DNA from: CAVQFO01 sp963711725
Lineage (GTDB): Bacteria > Pseudomonadota > Gammaproteobacteria > Nitrococcales > Aquisalimonadaceae
Direction: 5' to 3'
NCBI GenBank assembly: GCA_963711725.1
Contig: CAVQFO010000027.1
Coordinates: 101,053-165,052, forward strand
DNA: 64,000 nt
A program made the translations under genes and the position numbers. Below are positions 23,234 to 31,436 of the stretch, piece after piece. Numbering within the stretch: the first letter of the stretch is position 1; each line of letters begins with the position of its first letter. A model generated the notes under the pieces. The model ran no database searches, was not told the DNA's origin, and was given only the letters and a program-made list of their open reading frames with translations.

Positions 23234-24310
23234 TCAGCTACCAGGCGCCTTGGTCAGCTTGTCCAGCGACACCTCGAAGCGCCCCGCCACGTAGTTGGGC
23301 ATTGTAAAGACCCGTCCGTTGATACGCGTGGCGAGCTTTTCGGCTTCCTTGCGGCTCTTTTCCAGGGCCGCTTCGCGCTTCTTGCCCTTGAGATCGCCGG
23401 CATCGAGAAACCGATTGGCCAGTTTGGGATCGAAGCGGACGTTCCATTCGGTGACGGAAACGCCCTTGTTCTGCTTCGCCACCTTCAGGTCCACGACCCA
23501 ACCGCTGAAGGTCTCGTAGCGAAGACGATCGGCGTCGGCCAGCTCTTCCTTGGCCTTGCCCGGGTCCTCCTCGTCGCTGAAACGCAGGTTCGCCAGGGAA
23601 CGGCCCAGAGGATTCGCCGCGGCCTCGCGACCCAGCTTCTTGCCCTTGGGCTCCACCAGTTTGTACGTTCCGTCGGCCGGGGAGGCCTTCTCTATGGCGA
23701 ATGACGGCCCCTTGTGGGGCGTAACCTCCACCCGATAGACCTGATCGGGGCCGATATCCACCAGATCCCGGTTCAACCAATGAGCCGCGTCCAGCGGGAC
23801 CTCCGGCATGGGATGGGCGAGCCAGCTCCGTTGGGCGCCCGGCTTGCGCACGTAGCGGCCCCGGTCCCGGGCCTTGTTACCGACGATCACCGCGTCCAGG
23901 GTCTTGCCGTCCGCGTTCTTGAGTTCCAGCAGAACACCCGGAGCGTCGGGCCGGGAGACGTCCTGCACGCCCAGGTAGTGGTAATTGTCCTGCTTGGTGG
24001 TCTCCGGCTCCACGAGCTTGGCGTCGGACAAGCCCAGCAGAAGGCTCCTGAGATTGCCGATATCCGCCGGGTAGTCACCGCGTTCAGCCACGGTCCAGTC
24101 GTCCTGGGCCCGTTGCAGGGTCACGGTGTGACCACCGTTGCCGGTGAGCTTGACGGTGGCCACGGCATTGAGCTTGTCACCCAGCCCGGGGAACAGGGCG
24201 GGGTTGGCCTCCGCACCGGTCTCCGGCTGTTGGGAATACCAGGTCGCCACCGCGGCGGCGCACACCAGCACCGTCACCGCCACCAGGATCGTCAGCACGC
24301 GTTTATTCAC
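23234..24310 (-). CDS. DUF4340 domain-containing protein
   Basis: A 358-residue protein with one N-terminal membrane anchor (residues 6-25) and a periplasmic remainder. The body matches DUF4340: VATVKLTGNGGHTVTLQRAQ, the WTVAERGDYPAD strand, and later DRGRYVRKPG. DUF4340 proteins are typically the last gene of Gld-like ABC operons and their role is unknown. The start overlaps the end of the GldG-like gene by eight bases. The C-terminal third is rich in charged residues (KGKKREAALEKSRKEAEKL). Confidence 0.88.
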   Translation of the reverse strand: MNKRVLTILVAVTVLVCAAAVATWYSQQPETGAEANPALFPGLGDKLNAVATVKLTGNGGHTVTLQRAQDDWTVAERGDYPADIGNLRSLLLGLSDAKLVEPETTKQDNYHYLGVQDVSRPDAPGVLLELKNADGKTLDAVIVGNKARDRGRYVRKPGAQRSWLAHPMPEVPLDAAHWLNRDLVDIGPDQVYRVEVTPHKGPSFAIEKASPADGTYKLVEPKGKKLGREAAANPLGRSLANLRFSDEEDPGKAKEELADADRLRYETFSGWVVDLKVAKQNKGVSVTEWNVRFDPKLANRFLDAGDLKGKKREAALEKSRKEAEKLATRINGRVFTMPNYVAGRFEVSLDKLTKAPGS

Positions 24311-26168
24311 GATGCGCCTCCCATGCCTCCTTCCGGCGCCGATAGCGCAGGAATGCCACCAACAGCCCGAACAGGGCCACCACCAACGGCACCAGACCGA
24401 TATTGATGACCTTCAGCCACGTGCCCAGGGATTCGATATCCTGGTTCAGCTGATGGCGCACGTGCCGCAATTCCTTGCGGATTCGGATCTTGTCCGCCTG
24501 GAACTTCTGCAGGGCTTGGCGCTGGTCGGCGCTCAGCACCACGGTGGCACCGTCCTGGCTGGTCTTGAGCTGGGAGAGTTTGCGTTCGGTGGCGTGAAGC
24601 TGATGCTCCAGCTCCTGCTCCTTGGCCTGGAAACGCTGCTGCGCAGCCTGCTTGAGTGCCTGCACCCGCTTGAAGGGGCGGCTGTACACGGCGCGGCTGC
24701 GGATACCGATCAACGCACTGTTGCCGGCCAGGTTGTCCAGGCCATTGGTAAGCAGATCGCCGTTGCCGGCGAAGGGCCGGACCATCATCCGCTGCATGAA
24801 TCGCTGGGTCTGGGCCCAGAAGTTGTCCTGCAGCATGTCGGCGTCGGCCGCCACAATGACGTTGGCGGGTTTCTCGCCCTGCTTCAGGAAGCCCTTGCCG
24901 TCCACGCCTTTGGGCGGGCCGTCCGGGAAGGCCGAGGGCAGCTTGCCGCTGATCCGCACGGCCAGGGTCTGCACGCCGGCCTTGCCCGACGCGCCGGCCA
25001 TGAAGGAGGCCGGATCCGGCTTGATGCGAATATTGTCGGCGGCCAGCAGCTTCGCCTGGGGCGAGCTTTGCAGCAGGGGCGTGATGGTCACCCCCTTCGG
25101 CGCCTTCCAGGTCAGATGGCCGGCGTAGCCCATGTTTACGTCGCTGAGCTGCGAGGTGATCACGTCCTTGCCGTTGATACCGTCGCCGTTGATGCCGATC
25201 AGGGCCGGATTCTGGATGCGCTGCCCGTCCGAATTCTGGATGGTCAGGGCATCGGCGGGATCGACCACGATGTTCTCGTCGTCCAGGGTCAGGCCCCAGG
25301 CCTTGAACAACTCCGGCATGTCCGACTTCATGTTCTGCATGCGCGCCATGGGCGAGCCGCCGCCCAGTTGCGACGCGGTGGACATGGGATCGACGAAGAT
25401 CATGGCGTGGCCGCCATGCATCAGATACTGATCGATGGCGTAGCGGGTTTTCTCGTCCAGCCGCGAGGGCTGAACGATCCACAGCACGTCGATATCCTTG
25501 TCGATGCTGTCCAGAGGCAGCTTCAGGTCCTGCAGATCGAACAGCTCGTCGGCCTGGCGGTACACCACCCACGGCGGGCTCATGCCCTGGGCTTTGTTGT
25601 AGGACCCACCGATGGGCAGGGAAGAGATCACCCCGACCTTGGGCTTCTTCGGGTGCTCGAGCTTGTAGATCATTTTACTGATGTCGTACTCGAGCAGGGC
25701 CTGGCGGTCCGGATGGAAGAACGGGATGGCCTGGGTCTGGCCGATGGCACTGCTGCCGGCCAGGCCGAAATACAGTTTGTCGCCCTGATCGTTGAGGGCC
25801 ACGCCCTGCAGCCCGCGCTCCGCCGCCTGATCCTCCTGTTCGGAAAACGGCTCCGGATTGATCTCCTTGAGCACCAGCTTGCCATGGCTGTGCATCACGT
25901 ACTGCTGCAGCAGGTCGCGCACATCCCGGGCATAGCTGCGAATCTGCGGCGAGCCCTGGGCCACATCCTGGGAATAGTAGAAATACAGGTGAATGGGCTC
26001 GTCGATGTCGGACAGCACCTGCTTGGTGCCGTCGGACAAGGTGTAACGGCCGTTGTCGGTTAGATCGGCCTGCACGCCGCTGAACAATGAGCTGTTGATG
26101 ACGTTGAACGCGAGGAACAGTACGGCCAGAACGACCAGCCCGATGCCGGAATACAAATAGCGTTTCAT
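24303..26168 (-). CDS. GldG-family ABC transporter substrate-binding-like protein
   Basis: A 621-residue protein with one N-terminal membrane helix (residues 6-27) and one near the C-terminus (585-605). Between them lies the GldG-type periplasmic region: LSDIDEPIHLYFYYSQD, IKPDPASF, GGSYNKAQGMSPPWVV, and a coiled-coil at about 510-575. GldG is the auxiliary component of the GldA-GldF ABC transporter of gliding bacteria; homologues in Proteobacteria are annotated as uncharacterised ABC-type transport proteins. The gene lies 12 bases after the permease gene and overlaps the DUF4340 gene, so the four genes 23234-27838 form one operon. Confidence 0.88.
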   Translation of the reverse strand: MKRYLYSGIGLVVLAVLFLAFNVINSSLFSGVQADLTDNGRYTLSDGTKQVLSDIDEPIHLYFYYSQDVAQGSPQIRSYARDVRDLLQQYVMHSHGKLVLKEINPEPFSEQEDQAAERGLQGVALNDQGDKLYFGLAGSSAIGQTQAIPFFHPDRQALLEYDISKMIYKLEHPKKPKVGVISSLPIGGSYNKAQGMSPPWVVYRQADELFDLQDLKLPLDSIDKDIDVLWIVQPSRLDEKTRYAIDQYLMHGGHAMIFVDPMSTASQLGGGSPMARMQNMKSDMPELFKAWGLTLDDENIVVDPADALTIQNSDGQRIQNPALIGINGDGINGKDVITSQLSDVNMGYAGHLTWKAPKGVTITPLLQSSPQAKLLAADNIRIKPDPASFMAGASGKAGVQTLAVRISGKLPSAFPDGPPKGVDGKGFLKQGEKPANVIVAADADMLQDNFWAQTQRFMQRMMVRPFAGNGDLLTNGLDNLAGNSALIGIRSRAVYSRPFKRVQALKQAAQQRFQAKEQELEHQLHATERKLSQLKTSQDGATVVLSADQRQALQKFQADKIRIRKELRHVRHQLNQDIESLGTWLKVINIGLVPLVVALFGLLVAFLRYRRRKEAWEAHRE

Positions 26169-26180
26169 CGTGGCTACCCC

Positions 26181-26915
26181 CTATGCCGCTTTCTTCATGT
26201 CGATGACGATCGCGTTGGCCACCAGCCAGAACACGATGACGGCAACGAAGAACAACAGATCACTGAGATCCAGCACCCCCCGGCTGATCGCCTGGAAGTG
26301 GGTGAGGAAACTCAGGGAGGCCACGCCGCTGACGATGATCTCCGGCGCCCAACCGCGCACGGAATCCAGCACCATGGGGAAGCCGGCCAGCACGAACAAC
26401 AGCCCGATCGCGGCAGCGATAATGAATGCCAGAACCTGACTGCGCGTCACCGCCGAGACGCAGCTGCCGATGGCCATGAAGGCGCCGGCCATCAGGCCGC
26501 TGCCCACATAGGCGGCGAAAATCGCGCCGTTGTCCGGATTGCCCAGGTAGTTGACCGTGATCCACATGGGAAAGGTCAGCGCCAGGGCGATCAGGGTGAA
26601 GGCCCATGCGGCAAGGAACTTCGCCAGCACCGCCTGCCAGGTGGTCACGGGAAGGGTCAGCAGCAACTCGATGGTGCCGCTGCGCCGTTCCTCGGCCCAC
26701 AGGCGCATGGCCAGTGCCGGCACCACCAGCAGGTAGAGCCAGGGGTGGAACATGAAGAACGGATCCAGATCCGCCTGGCCCCGGCTATAGAAATTGCCCA
26801 TGTAGAAGGTGAAGGCGCCGGCGAGCATCAGGAAGATAACGATGAACACGTAGGCTACCGGCGTTATGAAGTAGCCGGAGAATTCCCGTTTGAAGATCGG
26901 CCAGATCTTGCCCAT
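26181..26915 (-). CDS. ABC-2 type transporter permease, GldF-like
   Basis: A 244-residue inner-membrane protein with six predicted helices, including SGYFITPVAYVFIVIFLMLA near the start and VLAFIIAAAIGLLFVLAG near residue 160. The motif EERRSGTIELLLTLPV after the second helix is diagnostic of the ABC-2 permease family. I place the start at the ATG 26913-26915, seven bases after AGGAGG and sharing one base with the ATPase stop; a GTG three bases earlier is possible. It would pair with the ATPase just upstream. Confidence 0.9.
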   Translation of the reverse strand: MGKIWPIFKREFSGYFITPVAYVFIVIFLMLAGAFTFYMGNFYSRGQADLDPFFMFHPWLYLLVVPALAMRLWAEERRSGTIELLLTLPVTTWQAVLAKFLAAWAFTLIALALTFPMWITVNYLGNPDNGAIFAAYVGSGLMAGAFMAIGSCVSAVTRSQVLAFIIAAAIGLLFVLAGFPMVLDSVRGWAPEIIVSGVASLSFLTHFQAISRGVLDLSDLLFFVAVIVFWLVANAIVIDMKKAA

Positions 26916-27838
26916 CACGCCACCTCCTGAGTGATCTGCCGGAACACGTCGTCCAGACGACCGCGCTCGCGGTAGATCTGTCGCACATCCCAGTTGTTGT
27001 CGCGGGCGAGCTGCTCGACGGCGGGCAGCAGGTCGGCGTCGTCCTCGGCGAAGGCGGTCACGCTGCCGAGCCCCGCGTCCAGCTCAACCGAGCGCACGCC
27101 GCCCAGGTTCTTGAGCCGCTCCGCGGCCTGCTCGAAGCCGGGCATCTGCAAGGTGATCGCGCCGTTGTAGCGGGACTGCGCCTCCAGCTCCGCGGGAGTG
27201 GCATCGGCCACCACGCGCCCCTGGGCGATAATCACCGCGCGGCTGCACACAGCCCTGACCTCTTCCAGGATGTGCGTGGAGATGATGATGATCTTGTCCC
27301 TGGCCATTTCCTGGATCAGCTCGCGCACCTCGTGCTTCTGGTTCGGGTCCAGGCCGTCGGTGGGCTCGTCCAGGATCAGCGCGGGCGGATCGTGGAGAAT
27401 GGACTGGGCCAGGCCCACACGGCGGCGGAAGCCCTTGGACAAGGTGTCGATGGGCTGATGCAGCACGTCCTCGATGTGGACATCGCGGATCACGCGATCC
27501 AGCCGCTTGCGGCGGTGTTCGCCGGTCAGGCCTCGCACATCGGCGATGAACTGCAGGAACTGGTAGGGCGTCATGTCGGCGTAGCCGGGCGCGCCCTCGG
27601 GGAGATAACCCAGCATCTCCTTGGCGACGACCGGCTGCTTCGCGACGTCGTGGCCGAACACGCGCACCTCGCCGGAGGTGGGCGCCAGGAAGCCGGTAAT
27701 CATCTTCATGGTGGTGGATTTACCCGCTCCGTTCGGACCGAGGAAGCCCAGCACTTCTCCCGGTTCGACAGCGAAGCTGACGTGATCGACCGCCAATAGA
27801 GGCCCGAAGGCCTTGGTCAGGTCCTTAATCTCGATCAT
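26915..27838 (-). CDS. ABC transporter ATP-binding protein, GldA-like
   Basis: A 307-residue ATPase with Walker A GPNGAGKST, Q-loop LPEGAPGYADMT, signature LSKGFRRRVGLAQ, Walker B LILDEPTDGLDP and switch STHILEE. A C-terminal extension (about residues 220-307) follows the ATPase core, as in GldA and similar exporters. The start at 27836-27838 agrees with family alignments. It is the first gene of the four-gene operon; the promoter must lie in the 216-base gap to the diguanylate cyclase gene, where I see no clear motif. The substrate is unknown. Confidence 0.92.
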   Translation of the reverse strand: MIEIKDLTKAFGPLLAVDHVSFAVEPGEVLGFLGPNGAGKSTTMKMITGFLAPTSGEVRVFGHDVAKQPVVAKEMLGYLPEGAPGYADMTPYQFLQFIADVRGLTGEHRRKRLDRVIRDVHIEDVLHQPIDTLSKGFRRRVGLAQSILHDPPALILDEPTDGLDPNQKHEVRELIQEMARDKIIIISTHILEEVRAVCSRAVIIAQGRVVADATPAELEAQSRYNGAITLQMPGFEQAAERLKNLGGVRSVELDAGLGSVTAFAEDDADLLPAVEQLARDNNWDVRQIYRERGRLDDVFRQITQEVA

Positions 27839-28054
27839 GCCAGTATCTTCCTTATTCTGTTGTGCGATCCGCTCTCTGGCGGTCTTCCACAATCCGCAGG
27901 AGGCCGATTGGGCTCGGCGGCTCCAGGACGCGGACGCGGGTTTCGACTAGGGTTTCCCCGGAAAAGTTCCGGAGCCCGAAGAGTCGACCCTGGGGAGGGG
28001 CTACACTAACCCAGGAAAAGGCGTGGGAAAACGTTAGCAACCGCTGAAAAGGTA

Positions 28055-29344
28055 TTAGTCCCGGGCGGGAAGGCGGGCCACCTCGATGCGGTTGCGCCCG
28101 GCCTGCTTGGCGCGGTAGAGGGCTCGATCGGCGCGCTGAAAGGCCCGATCCAGATTCAGACTCTTGCGGCGAAGGGTCGCCACGCCTACGCTGCCGGTGA
28201 ATCGGATAATCCCGCCTTCGAATGGAACGCCCGCCCGTTCCCAGGCCTGCCGCAGCCGCTCCGCCACTTCGATGGCGGCCTTTCGGTCGACGCCCACCAG
28301 TAGAGCCGCGAACTCCTCCCCGCCCCAGCGGCAATTGATGTCGCTCTCGCGCAGCACGCCGCGCAGAACCTCCGCGGCCTTGCGAAGCACCTCGTCGCCG
28401 GCACCGTGGCCGCGCCGGTCGTTGATGCGCTTGAAGCGGTCCAGGTCGGCAATGATTGCGGCCAGTGACTCTCCGGTGCGCCGACTGCGTCGAATCTGCT
28501 GTTCGGCCAGTGCCAGAAACTGTCGTCGGTTGTTCAAGCCGGTAAGCGGGTCGGTGCTGGCCTGTCGCCGAAGTTCCTCCTCCAGCAGGCGCCGGTCGGT
28601 GACGTCCACCACCGTGAGCTGGACGGCGGGCTCGCCCATCCAGTCCACCGAACGCGCCTGCACGTCGACCCAGATCCGCTGCCCATCGCGTCGCAGCCCT
28701 TCCATCCGGGTCCTCACCGCATCCAACTCACCGCGCGACATCCGGTCCCAGGTGTTCTGAGAGGCCTTTCGCAGCTCCGCAGGCACCGTATCCAACAGAC
28801 TGTCCAGCGCGAGCACCTTTTCCGGCGTGTCGTAGCCGTAGATCCGCGCATAGGACGGATTAGCGAACAGGGGACGGTAATTCCGGTGAATGCAGATCCC
28901 CTGAATGGACCCTTCAATCAGGTTGCGGAAGCGGCGTTCGCTCTCGCGCAGCGCCTGTTCCACCTGCTTGTGGCGCGTCACGTCGATCGCGGTTCCGAGG
29001 ATGCGCACCAAGCGGCCTTTGCCGTCGAACAGCGGCGTGAGCACGGTGTGCCACCAGCGTTCGCCGGCGGGGAGATCGAGCTTTTCGTCGTATTCGATCC
29101 GGCGCCGCCGCGCGACGCAGAGGCCGTAGTTGGCATTTAGCGCGGCAACGAGGTCCGGCCCGAACAATTGCTCGGGCGAGTTCCCCGCAAGCAGCGGGCG
29201 AGCGATTCCCGTCACCTCCTCGTGCCGGAGATTGTTACAGACGAACCGGAAACCGCCCTGCGGCGTTACTTGAACCATGAAGGCGGGAATGCCGATCGCA
29301 TCAAGGATCGAGGCGACCGTCTGGGTGTCGGCGGTGGCAAGCAC
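28055..29344 (-). CDS. PAS-PAS-GGDEF diguanylate cyclase
   Basis: A 429-residue cytoplasmic enzyme predicted to make cyclic di-GMP. Two PAS domains (about residues 10-125 and 130-250) precede a GGDEF domain (260-425). The active-site signature is GGEEF at residues 341-345. The inhibitory I-site RESD lies exactly five residues before it, so product feedback is expected. No membrane segment or EAL domain is present, so PAS ligands or redox cues inside the cell likely control it. It is transcribed away from the kdp region. Confidence 0.95.
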   Translation of the reverse strand: MLATADTQTVASILDAIGIPAFMVQVTPQGGFRFVCNNLRHEEVTGIARPLLAGNSPEQLFGPDLVAALNANYGLCVARRRRIEYDEKLDLPAGERWWHTVLTPLFDGKGRLVRILGTAIDVTRHKQVEQALRESERRFRNLIEGSIQGICIHRNYRPLFANPSYARIYGYDTPEKVLALDSLLDTVPAELRKASQNTWDRMSRGELDAVRTRMEGLRRDGQRIWVDVQARSVDWMGEPAVQLTVVDVTDRRLLEEELRRQASTDPLTGLNNRRQFLALAEQQIRRSRRTGESLAAIIADLDRFKRINDRRGHGAGDEVLRKAAEVLRGVLRESDINCRWGGEEFAALLVGVDRKAAIEVAERLRQAWERAGVPFEGGIIRFTGSVGVATLRRKSLNLDRAFQRADRALYRAKQAGRNRIEVARLPARD

Positions 29345-29465
29345 GTCAGTCTACCGGAGCGAAGCCATGGACAAGAATTGATCCCGCAGGATGGACCCAT
29401 CACCCCGGCCCCCGGCGGGGCCCGCCGGCGCCACCACCAGATGGGGGTCACGTCCATATTAACGC

Positions 29466-29486
29466 GTTTTTTACACCACGCACCGC
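29466..29486 (+). promoter_or_regulatory. Probable KdpE operator upstream of kdp
   Basis: GTTTTTTACACCACGCACCGC consists of a T-run followed by ACACC and a C-rich end. From memory it closely resembles the KdpE site of E. coli kdpFABC, which also has a T-rich run and then ACACCCCGC. It lies about 180 bases before kdpF. The 213-base gap also holds AT-rich stretches suitable for a promoter, but no clear -10/-35 pair. Confidence 0.5.
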
Positions 29487-29557
29487 TTTTCCGAATAGAG
29501 GCTTTACGCCCTTACGACTTACGCTTTGTGTCCATCCGATACCACGGACTCGCAACC

Positions 29558-29641
29558 ATGCTCGATATCTTCTTCACCGCCCTGGTTCTGGCCGCTCTGT
29601 TCGCCGGCTATCGGCTGATCATCTTCTGCAACCGGATGTAG
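29558..29641 (+). CDS. 27-residue membrane peptide before kdpF
   Basis: A short open frame, MLDIFFTALVLAALFAGYRL and then IIFCNRM, gives one hydrophobic helix ending in a short polar tail. It ends seven bases before kdpF and, with it, forms a pair of tiny membrane-peptide genes at the operon head. Similar peptides occur before kdpF in other gammaproteobacteria (recalled, not checked). The ATG has no strong purine-rich site. It could stabilise the Kdp complex, act as a regulatory peptide, or be a chance frame. Confidence 0.55.
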   Translation: MLDIFFTALVLAALFAGYRLIIFCNRM

Positions 29642-29648
29642 GCATTCC

Positions 29649-29738
29649 ATGAATCTGGTCACCTTGCTCGGCAGCGCCCTGGCGCTGGCCCTGGTTATCT
29701 ATCTCCTCTATGCCCTGATCCACCCGGAGCGTTTCTGA
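29649..29738 (+). CDS. kdpF: Potassium-transporting ATPase KdpF subunit
   Basis: A 29-residue, single-helix peptide ending YLLYALIHPERF, which matches the KdpF ending (GYLVYALI..E.F in E. coli). KdpF stabilises the KdpFABC potassium pump in the inner membrane. The stop shares a base with the kdpA start (TGATG), so translation is coupled. Confidence 0.88.
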   Translation: MNLVTLLGSALALALVIYLLYALIHPERF

Positions 29739-31426
29739 TGGCTGCCCCGGACCTTTTGCAGATCGCCATTTGCCTGGCCCTGATCATGCTGCTGGCGGTG
29801 CCGCTGAGCCGCTATCTCAGCGCCGTTTACCAGGGCCGGGCCCGATGGTTGGCACCGGTCGAACGCGGCTTCTACCGCCTGTGCGGCATCGATCCGCAAG
29901 CCGACCAGCACTGGACGCGCTATGCGGCGGCCATGCTGGTGTTGAACGGCGCCGGCCTGCTGCTGCTCTACGCGGTGCTGCGCCTGCAGGGCTATCTACC
30001 GCTGAATCCGCAGCACGTGCCGGGCGTGTCGCCGGCCCTGGCCTTCAACACGGCGGTGAGCTTCACCAGCAACACCAACTGGCAGGCCTACGGCGGCGAG
30101 ACCACGATGAGCTACTTCAGCCAGATGTTGGGGCTGACTGTGCAGAACTTCCTCAGCGCCGGAACGGGCATGGCGGTGGCGGTGGCCGTGATTCGCGGTT
30201 TCTCGCGGCGCTCGGCCGACGGCATCGGCAATTTCTACGTGGATCTGACCCGCTCCATTCTCTACGTGCTGCTGCCGCTGGCCCTGATCGGCGCGCTGTT
30301 CCTGGCCTGGCAGGGCGTGCCGCAGAACTTCCACCACTACGTGCAGGCCGCCACCCTGAACGGCGGCCACCAGACCCTGGCCCAGGGCCCCGCGGCCTCC
30401 CAGGTGGCGATCAAGCAGTTGGGCACCAACGGCGGGGGCTTCTTCAACGTCAATTCCGCCCACCCCTACGAAAACCCCACGCCGCTGACCAACCTGCTGG
30501 AGACCGTTTTCATTCTGCTGATCCCCGTGGCCATGGTGCTGGCCTTCGGCCGCCTGGTGGGCGACCGCCGCCAGGGCTGGGCGCTGTTCGCCGCCATGGC
30601 GGTGATGTTCCTGATCGGGTTGAGCGTGCTCTATGCCTCCGAGCACGCGGGAAATCCGGCGCTGGCGCAGCTGCCGGTGGACACCTCGGCGGGCAACATG
30701 GTCGGCAAGGAGGTCCGCATCGGAGTGGGCAACTCGGCGCTGTGGGCTGCGGCTACCACCGCCGCATCCAACGGCTCCGTGAACGCCATGATGGACAGCC
30801 TCACGCCGCTGGGTGGGCTGGCCGCCCTGGCCAACATCCTCACCGGCGAGGTGGTGTTCGGCGGCGTGGGTACCGGTCTCTACGGCATGATCCTGTTCGT
30901 GGTGATCACGGTGTTCCTCGCCGGCCTGATGGTGGGGCGCACCCCCGAATACCTGGGCAAGAAAATCGAATCCCGGGAAGTCACCCTGAGTCTGCTGGCG
31001 CTGTTGACCATGCCCGTCGGCGTCATCGGCCTGGGCGCCCTCGCTGCCTCCCTCCCGGCAGGCGTCGCCGGCATCTCCGCGACGGGCCCCCACGGCCTGA
31101 GCCAGTTGATCTACGCCTACGCCTCGGCCACCGGCAATAACGGCTCCGCCTTCGCCGGCCTCCAAGCCGACAGCTTCTTCAACAACACCCTGCTGGGCCT
31201 GGCCATGTTGCTGGGGCGCTACGGCGTGATCATTCCCATGCTGGGCGTGGCCGGCGGGCTGGCCGCGAAGAAGGCCGTACCGCCCTCGGCAGGCACCTTC
31301 CCCACCCATGGCCCGCTGTTCGTGGGCCTGCTGATCGGCGTGGTGCTGATCGTGGGCGGGCTGACCTTCTTCCCCACCCTGGCCCTGGGGCCTATCGCCG
31401 AACATCTGGCGCTGGCTGCGCATTGA
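29738..31426 (+). CDS. kdpA: Potassium-transporting ATPase, KdpA subunit
   Basis: A 562-residue integral membrane protein, the potassium-selective channel-like subunit of KdpFABC. About ten helices are visible. The four selectivity-filter segments include SFTSNTNWQAYGGE, QLGTNGGGFFNVNSAHP, ATTAASNGSVNAMMD and ATGNNGSAFAGL. Length matches the usual 555-565. It is coupled to kdpF, and kdpB starts ten bases later. No frame problem is seen in this subunit, unlike kdpB and kdpD. Confidence 0.97.
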   Translation: MAAPDLLQIAICLALIMLLAVPLSRYLSAVYQGRARWLAPVERGFYRLCGIDPQADQHWTRYAAAMLVLNGAGLLLLYAVLRLQGYLPLNPQHVPGVSPALAFNTAVSFTSNTNWQAYGGETTMSYFSQMLGLTVQNFLSAGTGMAVAVAVIRGFSRRSADGIGNFYVDLTRSILYVLLPLALIGALFLAWQGVPQNFHHYVQAATLNGGHQTLAQGPAASQVAIKQLGTNGGGFFNVNSAHPYENPTPLTNLLETVFILLIPVAMVLAFGRLVGDRRQGWALFAAMAVMFLIGLSVLYASEHAGNPALAQLPVDTSAGNMVGKEVRIGVGNSALWAAATTAASNGSVNAMMDSLTPLGGLAALANILTGEVVFGGVGTGLYGMILFVVITVFLAGLMVGRTPEYLGKKIESREVTLSLLALLTMPVGVIGLGALAASLPAGVAGISATGPHGLSQLIYAYASATGNNGSAFAGLQADSFFNNTLLGLAMLLGRYGVIIPMLGVAGGLAAKKAVPPSAGTFPTHGPLFVGLLIGVVLIVGGLTFFPTLALGPIAEHLALAAH

Positions 31427-31436
31427 GGGAAGCCGC

